DNA from: Viridibacterium sp047600765
GTDB lineage: Bacteria; Pseudomonadota; Gammaproteobacteria; Burkholderiales; Rhodocyclaceae
Direction of reading: 5' to 3'
Assembly: GCA_047600765.1 (NCBI GenBank)
Contig: JASGKF010000001.1
Coordinates: forward strand, 682,001-746,000
Length of the DNA: 64,000 nucleotides
Shown: positions 1 to 8,560 of the stretch, piece after piece
Layout of the letters: the number at the start of each line of letters is the position of its first letter
Numbering within the stretch: the stretch's first letter is position 1
Program-made: the position numbers and the translations under genes
The notes under the pieces: generated by a model
Database searches by the model: none
Told to the model about the DNA's origin: nothing
Seen by the model: only the letters and a program-made list of their open reading frames with translations

Positions 1-465
1 CGCCGACTTCGTCACCGCCGGTTCATCACCGACCGCAGCGACCTTGCGCTTCATCAGCGCGTTCATGAGCGTGGACTTCCCGCAGTTCGGGATGCCCATG
101 ATCATCATGCGCAGCTGCTTGTCGGGCGAGCCACGATGCGGCGCGAGCTGGCGACACCAGCCGACGATCTTCGCCACGTCCGACGCCTTCTTGAACGACA
201 CCGCCATGGCCTTCATGCCCGGCGTGCCGGCGAAATGCTCGATCCAGGCCTGCGTGGCTTTCGGATCGGCGATGTCCGCCTTGTTAAGCAGCTTGAGACA
301 GGGGCGCTGACGGAACTTGCGCAGCTCTTCGATCATCGGGTTGCTGCTCGCAGCCGGCAGGCGTGCGTCAACGACCTCGATCACCACGTCGGTGAACTCC
401 ATGTTCTCGGCGGCCTTCTTGCGCGCCGAGTTCATGTGCCCCGGGAACCACTGGATAGCTGCCAT
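1..465 (-). CDS. ylqF: YlqF/RbgA-type ribosome biogenesis GTPase (3' part outside window)
   Basis: Read on the minus strand from the ATG at 465, 155 codons are visible. The order of GTPase motifs is circularly permuted, as in YlqF/RbgA: the NKxD-type motif (LNKAD) comes first and the P-loop GIPNCGKST near residue 125 comes later. The N terminus (AAIQWFPGHM) is typical of this family, which in other bacteria helps late assembly of the large ribosomal subunit. Its start codon overlaps the mnmA stop as TGATG, so the two are translationally coupled. The C-terminal domain lies beyond base 1. Family assignment is firm; the exact cellular role is inferred. Confidence 0.9.
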   Translation of the reverse strand, partial: MAAIQWFPGHMNSARKKAAENMEFTDVVIEVVDARLPAASSNPMIEELRKFRQRPCLKLLNKADIADPKATQAWIEHFAGTPGMKAMAVSFKKASDVAKIVGWCRQLAPHRGSPDKQLRMMIMGIPNCGKSTLMNALMKRKVAAVGDEPAVTKSA

Positions 466-1560
466 CAGACGATGATCCCGCCACCGAGACACACCCGGCT
501 CTCGTACAGCACCACCGACTGCCCCGGCGTCACCGCCCACTGCGGCGCGGCGAAGGCGATCTCGGCCTCAATGTCCGCCACGCGGTCAACCTCGCAGGGC
601 TGGTCCGGCGTGCGGTAACGCGGCTTCGCGGTGTAGACCCAGTTGGTGCGCGGCGCGCGGCCAGCGATCCAGTTGAGGTCCTGCGCCACGAGGCGTTCGC
701 GATGCAGGGCCGCATGCTCGTGGCCCTGCACGGCGTACAGCACGTTGGCCTGCATGTCCTTGCCAGCCACGTACCAGGCGTCGTGGTCGCCAGCCGTGTC
801 ATTGCCCTTGATGCCGCCAATGTGCAGGCCCTTGCGCTGGCCGATGGTGTGATACATCAGGCCCTGGTGCTCGCCGAGCAGGCGGTTGTCGTCGAGCGAA
901 CGGATCTCGCCCGGCTTGGTCGGCAGGTAACGCATCAGGAACTCGCGGAACGGACGCTCGCCGATGAAACAGATGCCGGTGGAATCCTTCTTGTCATGCA
1001 CATGCAGGCCGGCCTTTTCGGCCAGGCCGCGCACGTCACGCTTGTAAACGTTCGCCAGCGGGAAAATCGTCTTCGCCAGTTGTTCCTGGTTCAGGCGATA
1101 GAGGAAGTAGCTCTGGTCCTTGGTGCCGTCCTCGGCCTTGAGCAGCTGGTACTCGGTGCGCCCGTCGCTGGTCCATTCGCGCACGCCGGCATAGTGGCCG
1201 GTGGCGATCTTGTCCGCGCCCAGATCCATCGCGTGGTCGAGGAAGGCCTTGAACTTGATCTCGCTGTTGCACAGGATGTCCGGATTGGGCGTACGGCCGG
1301 CTTCGTATTCGCGCAGGAAGTCGGCGAACACGCGATCCTTGTATTCCTTGCTGAAGTTGACGACCTCCAGCTCCATGCCGATCACGTCACAGATCGACGC
1401 CACGTCGAACGAGGTCTTCACGCGTCGAGCAGTACTCGTCGTCATCGTCGTCTTCCCAGTTCTTCATGAACAGGCCGGTCACGTCGTACCCCGCCTGCTT
1501 CAACAACCATGCGGACACAGCTGAATCCACGCCGCCGGACATGCCGACGACGACCTTCAT
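465..1560 (-). CDS. mnmA: tRNA-specific 2-thiouridylase MnmA, reading frame broken by one extra base
   Basis: MnmA thiolates U34 of Lys, Glu and Gln tRNAs using ATP and persulfide sulfur. The PP-loop SGGVDS is at residues 8-13, the catalytic Cys sits in NPDILCNSEIKF and the second in STGICFIGE, and the C terminus ends in CLGGGII. The frame breaks at 1404-1410, where the plus strand reads GTCGAAC; dropping one A gives EDLVDVASICDVIG and a 364-residue protein, normal length for the family. The start at 1560 matches homologues; an in-frame ATG at 1593 is possible. An intact gene is expected because the modification is near-essential, so the shift is probably a sequence error. It is followed immediately by the GTPase gene and preceded by a Nudix gene, a common arrangement. 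Confidence 0.93.
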
Positions 1561-1604
1561 GCCTTGCCCGTCTTTCAAACCTGCTTCATTCATTTCCAGA
1601 AAAC

Positions 1605-2051
1605 CTAGTCGTAATGGCGGATCAGTTCCAGCGGGAAGCTGCGTCCGCTCACATAGTCCTGCACACATTGCAGCACCAGCGGGCTGCGATACCGTTCAGC
1701 CTGCGCCTCCAGTTCATCCAGCGTCAGCCAGGTCGCGCCGATGATGCCCTGATCGAGCGAACGCGTGCTGTCGAAGCCCTTTACCTCGCAGATGAAGGCA
1801 AAGCGCAGGTAGGTGATATCGCCCTGCGGCCGTGGCCACTGATAGACGCCGAGAAGGGCCACCGGTTCGACGACATGGGCCGTTTCTTCCAGCGCTTCGC
1901 GTACGCAGGCGGCCAGCAGGGACTCGCCTTCGTCGAGGTGGCCGGCCGGCTGATTCAAACGTACGCCTGCATCCGTATGCTCCTCGACGAGCAGGAAACG
2001 CCCCTCGCGATGCACCACGGCAGCCACCGTGACATTGGGTTTCCAGACCAT
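1605..2051 (-). CDS. Nudix hydrolase, NudJ-like
   Basis: A 148-residue Nudix protein. The Nudix box runs from GHLDEGESLLAACVREALEE to ETA (about residues 37-59), with the metal-binding REALEE core intact. NudJ-type enzymes hydrolyse nucleoside di- and triphosphates and HMP-pyrophosphate, and their gene usually stands just before mnmA, as here. I chose the ATG at 2051 because a GGAG Shine-Dalgarno lies 7 bases upstream; a TTG at 2072 would add seven residues. It is the first gene of the minus-strand Nudix-mnmA-GTPase run. Substrate cannot be read from sequence. Confidence 0.88.
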   Translation of the reverse strand: MVWKPNVTVAAVVHREGRFLLVEEHTDAGVRLNQPAGHLDEGESLLAACVREALEETAHVVEPVALLGVYQWPRPQGDITYLRFAFICEVKGFDSTRSLDQGIIGATWLTLDELEAQAERYRSPLVLQCVQDYVSGRSFPLELIRHYD

Positions 2052-2143
2052 GCTGAACTCCGTGGATAGCAAAGCCGGTATTTTACGTCCCGTCTTACGC
2101 TAAAATCGCGGTTTTTCACCGAACGGAAACGGGAGCAAGTCTC

Positions 2144-3064
2144 ATGTCGATGGCTGATCGCGACGGATTCATCTGGATGGATGGCAAGCTGGTGCCCTGG
2201 CGCGAGGCAACCACGCACGTATTGACCCACTCCCTGCACTACGGCCTGTCGGTGTTCGAAGGCGTGCGCGCCTACAACACCAACCGTGGCACGGCGATCT
2301 TCCGCCTCAAGGAGCACACGGACCGCCTGTTCAACTCGGCCCACATCTACATGATGAAGATCCCGTTCTCCAAGGACGAGATCAACGAAGCACAGAAGGA
2401 AGTCGTGCGCGCCAACAAGCTCGAAAGCTGTTACCTGCGCCCGCTCGCCTACTACGGCTCGGAGAAGATGGGCATCTCGACGCGCGGCGCCACGGTGCAC
2501 GTCGCCATCGCCGCCTGGCCCTGGGGCGCCTATCTCGGCGCTGAAGGCCTCGAAAAGGGCATTCGCGTGAAGACCTCGTCCTTCTCGCGCCACCACGTCA
2601 ACGTGACCATGCCGCGCGCCAAGGTCGCCACGACCTATGCCAACTCCATCATCGCCAACCTCGAAGCCACGCAAGACGGCTACGACGAAGCGCTGCTGCT
2701 CGACACCGACGGCTTCGTGGCCGAAGGCGCCGGTGAGAACCTCTTCATCGTCAAGGACGGCGTGATCTACGAACCCGAGATCGCTTCCGCACTGACCGGC
2801 ATCACGCGCAACACCATCCACACCCTGGCCCGCGAACTCGGCTACACCGTGCAGACCCGCCGCCTCACGCGCGACGACATCTACATCGCCGACGAAGCTT
2901 TCTTCACCGGCACCGCCGCTGAAGTGACCCCGGTGCGCGAGCTCGACAACCGCCAGATCGGCGAAGGCAAGCGCGGCCCGATCACCACCAAGATCCAGGC
3001 CCGCTTCTTCGACCTCGTGAACGGCCGTCTGCCCGAGCATGATGCCTGGCTGGCATTCGTCTAA
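2144..3064 (+). CDS. ilvE: Branched-chain amino acid aminotransferase
   Basis: A 306-residue fold-type IV PLP aminotransferase that reversibly transaminates Leu, Ile and Val with 2-oxoglutarate. The PLP-binding lysine is K160 in MPRAKVATTYANS, and the cofactor motif EGAGENLFIVKDG follows near residue 195. The N-terminal FEGVRAY motif is also typical. The ATG at 2144 has a GGGAG Shine-Dalgarno 8 bases upstream. It is transcribed divergently from the Nudix gene and is followed after 14 bp by a small zinc-binding protein gene, probably in one operon. Confidence 0.95.
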   Translation: MSMADRDGFIWMDGKLVPWREATTHVLTHSLHYGLSVFEGVRAYNTNRGTAIFRLKEHTDRLFNSAHIYMMKIPFSKDEINEAQKEVVRANKLESCYLRPLAYYGSEKMGISTRGATVHVAIAAWPWGAYLGAEGLEKGIRVKTSSFSRHHVNVTMPRAKVATTYANSIIANLEATQDGYDEALLLDTDGFVAEGAGENLFIVKDGVIYEPEIASALTGITRNTIHTLARELGYTVQTRRLTRDDIYIADEAFFTGTAAEVTPVRELDNRQIGEGKRGPITTKIQARFFDLVNGRLPEHDAWLAFV

Positions 3065-3078
3065 GCAGGAGCATCACC

Positions 3079-3276
3079 ATGGCTGAAAACACCGACAAGT
3101 CGCAACCCATCGCCGTCGAAGCCAAGGACCTGCCCCTGCACTGCCCGCAACCGGGTGCGCCGCTGTGGGCACGTCACCCGCGCGTGTTCCTCGACGTGAC
3201 CAAGACAGGCGACGCCAAGTGCCCGTACTGCGGCGCGAAGTACGTGCTGCATGGCGAGGCGCCCAAGGGGCACTGA
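3079..3276 (+). CDS. Small zinc-finger protein, CHCC type
   Basis: A 65-residue protein with the zinc ligands C-x19-H...C-x2-C: LHCPQPG near residue 21, RHPRVFLDV, and KCPYCGAKYVLHG near residue 49. This is the CHCC zinc-finger family related to the mitochondrial NDUFS6 subunit; bacterial members are uncharacterised. It follows ilvE by 14 bp, an arrangement seen in other betaproteobacteria. A 22-bp perfect palindrome lies downstream. Family call is good; no function can be stated. Confidence 0.85.
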   Translation: MAENTDKSQPIAVEAKDLPLHCPQPGAPLWARHPRVFLDVTKTGDAKCPYCGAKYVLHGEAPKGH

Positions 3277-3297
3277 GCGCAAAGCAGTACGCCATGG

Positions 3298-3322
3298 ACG
3301 GGCCGCATATGCGGCCCGTTTC
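3298..3322 (+). terminator. Palindromic hairpin after the ilvE/zinc-finger pair
   Basis: Perfect 22-bp palindrome at 3298-3319 (arms ACGGGCCGCAT / ATGCGGCCCGT) followed by only three T residues. The weak T tract and the start of the GNAT gene 20 bp later suggest partial termination or a processing site. Confidence 0.5.
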
Positions 3323-3338
3323 ATTCAAGGTGTCGCAC

Positions 3339-3845
3339 ATGACTTACCGCATCGAGCACATCAGCGAGCAATACATCCCGGGCTTTCATGCCGCAGTGGA
3401 TGCCGTCGCCCGCGAGAAGCAGTTTCTCGCCTTCACTGCCGCACCGCCGCAGGAAGAAACGCGCCGCTTCGTGGAAGGCAATCTGGAGAACGGCAACCCC
3501 CAGTTTGTCGTGCTGCATGAGGAGCGCGTCGTGGGTTTTTGCGATGTCGTGCGGATGCGGATGGATGCCTTGCGGCATGGCGGCGTGATCGGTATTGGCC
3601 TGCTGCCGGAATGGCGAGGCCGTGGCATTGGCCGCAAGCTGATGACGCACACCATCAACGCCGCTTGGGCAGCGGGTTTTACACGCATCGAACTGGATGT
3701 CCTGCAAAACAACCAGCGCGGCATGCGCCTCTACGAAAGCCTGGGGTTCCGCCATGAGGGCCGCCGCGTCGCCGCCATCTGCATTGACGGCCAATACCAG
3801 GACTCTCTGGTGATGGCACTCCTGCACCCGGACATGGCGCAATGA
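3339..3845 (+). CDS. GNAT-family N-acetyltransferase
   Basis: 168 residues with the acetyl-CoA-binding motif A IGLLPEWRGRGIGRKLM (about residues 85-101) and the C-terminal LDVLQNNQRGMRLYESLGF motif B region, the pattern of the GNAT superfamily. The ATG at 3339 begins the homologous region; upstream in-frame starts would run through the palindrome. Its TGA overlaps the waaF ATG (ATGA at 3842-3845), implying coupled translation. The acceptor substrate is unknown. Confidence 0.85.
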   Translation: MTYRIEHISEQYIPGFHAAVDAVAREKQFLAFTAAPPQEETRRFVEGNLENGNPQFVVLHEERVVGFCDVVRMRMDALRHGGVIGIGLLPEWRGRGIGRKLMTHTINAAWAAGFTRIELDVLQNNQRGMRLYESLGFRHEGRRVAAICIDGQYQDSLVMALLHPDMAQ

Positions 3846-4843
3846 AAATCCTCATCGTCACCCCCTCCTGGATCGGCGACACCGTCGCCGCGCAGCCACT
3901 GTTCATGCGCCTGCGCGCGAAGCATCCGGACGCTCGCATCGACGCCCTCGCCCCGCCCTGGGTGGCCGCCGTACTGCGGGCAATGCCGGAGATCGATGGC
4001 GAGGTGCTAGCAAATCCCTTCGGTCACGGTGCGCTGCGCCTGCGTGAGCGCTGGGCGCTGGGCCGGCAGCTCAAGGCGCGCGGCTACGACGCAGCTTACG
4101 TGCTGCCCAATTCGCTCAAGTCAGCTCTGATCCCGTTCTTCGCGGGCATTCCCAAACGTGTCGGCTTCACGGGCGAATCGCGTTACGGCCTCATCAATGT
4201 GCGCCACACGCTGGACAAGACCGCCCTGCCACTGCAGGTGGAACGCTATGCGGTGCTGGCTGAAGAGCCGCACCAGTCCTTGCCCCGGCCCTTGCCATCG
4301 CCAAGACTGAAGCTGGATGCGGCTGCCACGGCAGGCACCCTACAGAGCCTTGATCTGAGCGCCTCTCCAAGACCCGTTGTGTTCTGCCCCGGCGCCGAGT
4401 TCGGCCCCGCCAAGCGCTGGCCTGAAAAGCACTACGCCGCGTTGGCCCGCCAGCTTGCGGCGCAGGGCATCCCGGTGTGGCTGCTGGGCTCGAAAAAGGA
4501 CGCCCCGGTCGGCGAAGAAATCGTGCGCCTCAGCGAGGGCGCGGCACGCAACCTGTGTGGCGTCACCGGCCTCGACCAGGCCCTGCACCTGATCGCCTCG
4601 GCGCGCCACGTCGTCACCAACGACTCAGGTCTCATGCACGTTGCCGCTGCACTCGACGTGCCGCTGACAGCGCTGTTCGGGTCATCGAGCCCCGGCTACA
4701 CCCCGCCGCTGTCAGACAAGGCGAAAATCATCTCGCTCAAGCTTGAATGCAGCCCCTGCTTCAAGCGCGAATGCCCGCTGGGCCATCTGAACTGCCTCAA
4801 CCACATCACACCAGAACAGGTTGGGGCTACAGTCACACCATGA
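3842..4843 (+). CDS. waaF: ADP-heptose:LPS heptosyltransferase II
   Basis: 333 residues, a GT9-family glycosyltransferase. The N terminus KILIVTPSWIGDTVAAQPLF, the central FCPGAEFGPAKRWP nucleotide-sugar region and the C-terminal TNDSGLMHVAAALDVPLTALFGSSSPGYTPP motif are characteristic. It adds the second heptose to the LPS inner core at the cytoplasmic face of the inner membrane. The cysteines in CSPCFKRECPLGHLNCL close the protein as in other WaaF sequences. It is coupled to both neighbours by 4-bp ATGA overlaps. Confidence 0.93.
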   Translation: MKILIVTPSWIGDTVAAQPLFMRLRAKHPDARIDALAPPWVAAVLRAMPEIDGEVLANPFGHGALRLRERWALGRQLKARGYDAAYVLPNSLKSALIPFFAGIPKRVGFTGESRYGLINVRHTLDKTALPLQVERYAVLAEEPHQSLPRPLPSPRLKLDAAATAGTLQSLDLSASPRPVVFCPGAEFGPAKRWPEKHYAALARQLAAQGIPVWLLGSKKDAPVGEEIVRLSEGAARNLCGVTGLDQALHLIASARHVVTNDSGLMHVAAALDVPLTALFGSSSPGYTPPLSDKAKIISLKLECSPCFKRECPLGHLNCLNHITPEQVGATVTP

Positions 4844-5286
4844 ACCAGCAAGCCCTGCTCGACTATCTCTACGCCCACATCCCGCTGTCGCAGGCGATGG
4901 GCGTTTCCGTGCAATCGCTGGAGGCCGGCTCGGTCACGCTGGCGGCCCCACTCGCCCCGAACATCAACCACCGCGGCACAGCCTTCGGCGGCAGCATTTC
5001 CACGCTTGCCACGCTCGCTGCCTGGTCGTTGTTGCGCGTCGGCACCGACACGCTCGACCCTCTGCCTCGTCTGGTGATCCGTCGCAACACGGTGGACTAC
5101 AGCCAGCCCATCGAGGGCGACTTCACCGCAACGGCAAAGGCGCCTGGCGCTGCAGTCTGGGATCGTTTCCTAGAAACCCTGCAGCAACGTGGCCGTGCGC
5201 GCATCACGCTGTCTGCCACCGTGCAGTGTGGCGGCGTTGCCGGCGCCACCTTCGTCGGCGATTTCGTCGCCCTGCGCATGGTGTAG
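4840..5286 (+). CDS. Thioesterase-domain protein (YiiD C-terminal type)
   Basis: A 148-residue hot-dog-fold protein. NHRGTAFGGSISTLATLAAW (residues 45-64) resembles the active-site helix of the putative thioesterase domain found at the C terminus of YiiD-like acetyltransferases. The ATG at 4840 overlaps the waaF stop. A role in cleaving a CoA or ACP thioester is likely from the fold, but the substrate is unknown. The co-transcription with waaF does not by itself imply an LPS role. Confidence 0.78.
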   Translation: MNQQALLDYLYAHIPLSQAMGVSVQSLEAGSVTLAAPLAPNINHRGTAFGGSISTLATLAAWSLLRVGTDTLDPLPRLVIRRNTVDYSQPIEGDFTATAKAPGAAVWDRFLETLQQRGRARITLSATVQCGGVAGATFVGDFVALRMV

Positions 5287-5336
5287 GATTCACGGGCCTC
5301 ACAGCTTCAGCACCCACTCAACACTTCGCCCCCTTC

Positions 5337-5768
5337 ATGCCCAAGACCATCTTCGCCACACCGGATGACGCCGAACAAGCCTTCTACGAAGCGCTGACGC
5401 AAGGCGATCTGGACGCCATGATGGCCGTCTGGTCCGAAGACGACGACGTAGTCTGCGTACAGCCCGGCGGTTCGCGCTTCACCGGCCTCGCAGCGATTCG
5501 CGAAGCCTGGCGCCAGCTCTTCGCCAGCGGCATGAAGATCCGCGTGCGCACCAGTCACCCGGTCAAGACACAGGCCATGCTGATCGCGGTGCATTGCGTG
5601 CTGGAACACGTGAGCATCGAAGGCGAAGACACCATGGCACCACCCATGATCGCCACCAACGTCTATTCGCGCGGTGCGCAGGGCTGGCAGATGATCCTGC
5701 ACCACACCTCCCCCGCGCCCGACACCGACGGCCTGCTGCTGCAGGAAACACCGCGCATCGTTCACTGA
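5337..5768 (+). CDS. SnoaL/NTF2-like ketosteroid-isomerase-fold protein
   Basis: 143 residues with the NTF2-like pattern: an N-terminal helix AEQAFYEALTQGDLDAMMAVW followed by SEDDDVVCVQPGG, GLAAIREAW, and a C-terminal sheet ending WQMILHHTSPAP. Members of this SgcJ/SnoaL-like group are small cone-shaped proteins whose bacterial functions are mostly unknown. It starts 50 bp after the thioesterase gene and may share its transcript. Confidence 0.78.
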   Translation: MPKTIFATPDDAEQAFYEALTQGDLDAMMAVWSEDDDVVCVQPGGSRFTGLAAIREAWRQLFASGMKIRVRTSHPVKTQAMLIAVHCVLEHVSIEGEDTMAPPMIATNVYSRGAQGWQMILHHTSPAPDTDGLLLQETPRIVH

Positions 5769-5850
5769 CAGCCGGCGGCACTCTCGCAGCTACCGCTTGG
5801 CCTGCGCGCCATTAAACTCGGTCGTTTCGTGAAACGTTTCCTTGACGATC

Positions 5851-6780
5851 ATGCGTTACGAAGCGCCCAAGTGGCTCAGCAACCCGCACCTGCAAACGAT
5901 CTGGCCGCTCGCCATCAAAGGGCCTGCGCCCAAGTTCAAGCGTCGACGCTGGGACACGCCTGACGGCGATTTCATCGACATCGACTGTCTGCCCACGCGC
6001 AAGGACACGCCCCTGGTCGTGCTGTTCCATGGCCTTGAAGGCTCCAGCAACAGCCACTACGCACGCGCCCTGATGCGCGCTGTCGCGGCGCGCGGCTGGA
6101 ATGGCGTGGTCGTGCATTTCCGCGGCTGCTCGGGCGAACCCAACCGGCTTGGCCGCGCCTACCACTCGGGCGACGCAGACGAAGTCGACTGGATCATCCG
6201 CAAGCTGGCTGGCGGCTTCAAGAACGTCCCCATCTACGCTGTCGGCGTCTCGCTCGGCGGCAACGCCCTGCTCTGCTGGCTGGGCACGCGCTGCGAGTCG
6301 GCCTTCCAGATCGTCACCAAGGCCGCAGCCATCTCCGCTCCGCTCGATCTCACTGCCGCCGGCATGCATCTGGGCAAGGGCTTCAACAAGGTCTACACGC
6401 GCCACTTCCTCAAGACGATGCGCCGCAACGCGGCACTCAAGGCGCAGAAGTACCCCGAGCTGTTCGACACGCAGCGCGCCGCGAAAGCCAAGACCTTGTT
6501 TGATTTCGATGACGCCTACACGGCGCCGGTACACGGCTACCGCAACGTGCACGACTACTGGGAACGCGCATCATCGAAGCGCCTGCTGACGCAGATTACG
6601 GTGCCGACACTCGTATTGAACGCCAAGAACGACCCCTTCATGCCGCGCAAGCGTGAAGTGTCGCCCGTCGTGACACTGGAGCAACCGGATCAGGGCGGCC
6701 ACGTGGGATTCGTGACCGGCCGCTTCCCGGGGCGGCTCGACTGGCTGCCGAACCGCATCCTCAACTATTTCGAGAGTTGA
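5851..6780 (+). CDS. YheT-family alpha/beta hydrolase
   Basis: 309 residues resembling E. coli YheT over its whole length: SNPHLQTIWP at the N terminus, VVLFHGLEGSSNSHYAR oxyanion region, VVVHFRGCSGEPNR, the nucleophile elbow VGVSLGGN (Ser near residue 142) and a C-terminal GGHVGFV His motif. The ATG at 5851 is preferred to a TTG nine bases earlier. The enzyme is probably a cytoplasmic esterase; its substrate is unknown. Confidence 0.88.
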   Translation: MRYEAPKWLSNPHLQTIWPLAIKGPAPKFKRRRWDTPDGDFIDIDCLPTRKDTPLVVLFHGLEGSSNSHYARALMRAVAARGWNGVVVHFRGCSGEPNRLGRAYHSGDADEVDWIIRKLAGGFKNVPIYAVGVSLGGNALLCWLGTRCESAFQIVTKAAAISAPLDLTAAGMHLGKGFNKVYTRHFLKTMRRNAALKAQKYPELFDTQRAAKAKTLFDFDDAYTAPVHGYRNVHDYWERASSKRLLTQITVPTLVLNAKNDPFMPRKREVSPVVTLEQPDQGGHVGFVTGRFPGRLDWLPNRILNYFES

Positions 6781-6804
6781 GCGCCGCCAACGACGGCGAA
6801 TGCC

Positions 6805-7005
6805 TCAGGCGCGTGTGTTGATGATGCCGCCAGGCTGACCCGGCGACACGGGCGGCAACTCGGGCAGAGCCTCCACCAGTTGCGCAGCCTGCTGCGCTTC
6901 GGCCTCGACGGCCTTCTTGAGCACAGCCACCTGGGCCTCGCTGCGCACGCTGCCTGCGCTTTCCGTGGTCAGACCACGGGTCACACTGCCAACCAGATCG
7001 TCCAT
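6805..7005 (-). CDS. YjfB-like small motility-associated protein
   Basis: 66 residues with the YjfB-family pattern: a short N terminus, then AQVAVLKKAVEAEAQQAAQLVEALP (residues 24-48) and a proline-rich end followed by NTRA. Families of this kind occur near flagellar genes in many bacteria and are called putative motility proteins, without known mechanism. It stands alone between yheT and yajQ; flagellar-type genes (motD, a chemoreceptor) occur 15 kb away in the same window. Confidence 0.72.
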   Translation of the reverse strand: MDDLVGSVTRGLTTESAGSVRSEAQVAVLKKAVEAEAQQAAQLVEALPELPPVSPGQPGGIINTRA

Positions 7006-7088
7006 GTTGCGACTCCTGCGACAGCCGGGCGAGCGACTTCGACAAAGGATGGCTACGGCCCATCCACGCCGGCGGGCAGGCGAAATGC

Positions 7089-7586
7089 CTACTCGCGGAA
7101 ATTGCCGAACTGGAGCGGAAAGTCGGTGATCGATTTCTTCAGCAAGGCGATGGTTTCCTGCAGCAGATCGCGTTTGGCGCCCGTCACCCGCACGGTATCG
7201 CCCTGGATGCTGCCCTGAACCTTCAGCTTGCTGTCCTTGATGATCCGTACGATTTTCTTGGCCAGCTCTGCGTCGATACCGGCTTTAACGGCCACCAACT
7301 GTTTAACTTTATTACCGCTTATCGTCTCGACGTCCTTGCGCTCCATGCAGCGCACATCCACGCCGCGCTTGGCGAACTTGCCCGTCACGATGTCCCACAC
7401 CTGGTCGAGCTGGAAGTCATTGTCCGCAAACAAGGTCAGCGACTTTTCCTTGTCCTTGCCGGTCAGCTCGATGCGCGCATCGGATCCCTTGAAGTCAAAA
7501 CGATTCCCGACTTCCTTGTTCGACTGATCGATGGCGTTATGTACTTCGACCCAGTCGACTTCGTTGGTCACGTCAAATGAGGGCAT
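7089..7586 (-). CDS. yajQ: YajQ-family nucleotide-binding protein
   Basis: 165 residues, the usual length. The N terminus PSFDVTNEVDWVEVHNAID and the motif NRFDFKGSDA are diagnostic. Members have two ferredoxin-like domains; some bind cyclic di-GMP and act with transcription regulators, others bind tRNA or nucleotides. Which applies here cannot be read from sequence. The gene is flanked by a 124-bp palindromic repeat on its 5' side. Confidence 0.93.
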   Translation of the reverse strand: MPSFDVTNEVDWVEVHNAIDQSNKEVGNRFDFKGSDARIELTGKDKEKSLTLFADNDFQLDQVWDIVTGKFAKRGVDVRCMERKDVETISGNKVKQLVAVKAGIDAELAKKIVRIIKDSKLKVQGSIQGDTVRVTGAKRDLLQETIALLKKSITDFPLQFGNFRE

Positions 7587-7606
7587 GGGCTTGCTCCAGA
7601 ACTATC

Positions 7607-7730
7607 GAAAATGCCTTGAGGCGCGTAGCGAGCGGCTAGCTGGCAAGGCGGCGCGCGCAGACGTACACAAAGTACGTCGAGCACGCCAACGCAGCAAGAT
7701 AGCCGCGCAGTAGCGCAGCAAGGTATTTTT
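7607..7730. repeat. 124-bp imperfect palindromic (MITE/REP-like) element
   Basis: The segment folds on itself around base 7669. The core is GACGTAC-ACAAA-GTACGTC (7660-7678), and the outer arms GAAAATGCCTTG.../...CAAGGTATTTTT pair with interruptions along about 60 bases each side. Its symmetrical ends and lack of coding potential suggest a dispersed intergenic repeat. Its right end supplies the TAA stop of ppnP (7729-7731). Confidence 0.75.
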
Positions 7731-8040
7731 AGCCGAAGTGGCAAACGTAGTGATAAACCTCTGCGACTTCGATGTCGAAGCTCGAATTGGCCGGCACGTT
7801 GTAGCTCTGGCCTTCGCCGTAGGTCTTCCATTCGGTCTCGCCCTTGAGGCGGACGCGGCAGCTGCCAGCCACGGTTTCCATGATTTCCGGTGCGCCAGTG
7901 TTGAAGGTCAGGCTGGCCGGCAGGATGACGCCGACCGACTTCTTCGTCCCGTCAGCCAGCACGATGGTGTGGCTCACGCACTTGCCGTCAAAGTAAACAT
8001 TGGCTTTCTTGACGACCGCAACATTGTCGAACTGACTCAT
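7729..8040 (-). CDS. ppnP: Pyrimidine/purine nucleoside phosphorylase PpnP
   Basis: 103 residues of the former DUF1255 cupin family, now known as PpnP, which phosphorolyses several nucleosides to base and ribose-1-phosphate. KSVGVILPASLTFNTGAPEIMETVAG and the tail VPANSSFDIEVAEVYHYVCHFG are characteristic. Length matches the family. The stop codon lies in the end of the palindromic element downstream, so the C-terminal residues may have been set by that insertion, although the HYVCHFG ending is family-like. Confidence 0.92.
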   Translation of the reverse strand: MSQFDNVAVVKKANVYFDGKCVSHTIVLADGTKKSVGVILPASLTFNTGAPEIMETVAGSCRVRLKGETEWKTYGEGQSYNVPANSSFDIEVAEVYHYVCHFG

Positions 8041-8061
8041 GGCAACTCTCTGAATGGAATG

Positions 8062-8088
8062 AAAAAAGGCCCCGGATTATACCGGAGC
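8062..8088 (-). terminator. Intrinsic terminator of the DUF2788 gene
   Basis: On the minus strand GGCTCCGG-TATAAT-CCGGGGCC is followed by six T. It lies between the DUF2788 stop and the ppnP start. Confidence 0.75.
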
Positions 8089-8111
8089 CCCTGTTGCGGC
8101 GTGATGTTGGC

Positions 8112-8372
8112 TCAGATGCCGAGCACCTTAGCAATCACTTCCTTGGCCATGAAACCGAACATGCCGAATCCCAGCGCAAAGAACAGCCAGGCGGAACCAT
8201 AACGGCCGGCGCGTGATTCGCGCGCAAGGCTCCAGATGATGAACAGCATGTAGCCAATCAGGCCACTGAGCAGCAACTTGAGGGAAATGTCTTCAAATTC
8301 GGCGAAGCTGAGACCAGCAAACACGGGAACTCCGGGGGCAATGAGGGAATTTTCCTGCAATGCCTCAGCCAT
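8112..8372 (-). CDS. DUF2788 small membrane protein
   Basis: 86 residues from the ATG at 8372. Two hydrophobic segments (LLLSGLIGYMLFIIWSLA and SAWLFFALGFGMFGFMAKEVI) flank the conserved RESRAGRYG loop, as in the DUF2788 family of proteobacterial inner-membrane proteins. An upstream in-frame start at 8516 would add 48 residues lacking family similarity, so the shorter form is preferred. Function unknown. Confidence 0.8.
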   Translation of the reverse strand: MAEALQENSLIAPGVPVFAGLSFAEFEDISLKLLLSGLIGYMLFIIWSLARESRAGRYGSAWLFFALGFGMFGFMAKEVIAKVLGI

Positions 8373-8514
8373 CCGCCCAAGCCGCACAGGGAAACTCCTT
8401 CCACCGGGGCCGATTCTAGCTGTCGATTGCGGCGGCGCACAATCCGATAAATTGATGCTTTGATAGAGGAATTCGTCCGACAGCGCCGTGTCTTGACCCT
8501 GCGCAACAAACAAC

Positions 8515-8539
8515 AAAAAACCCCGCCGAGGCGGGGTTT
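8515..8539 (-). terminator. Intrinsic terminator of argF
   Basis: Minus-strand stem AACCCCGCC-TCG-GGCGGGGTT type followed by a T run (plus strand AAAAAACCCCGCCGAGGCGG onward), placed 22 bp after the argF stop. Confidence 0.88.
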
Positions 8540-8560
8540 GTGTGTCACGAAGCAGGCCGT

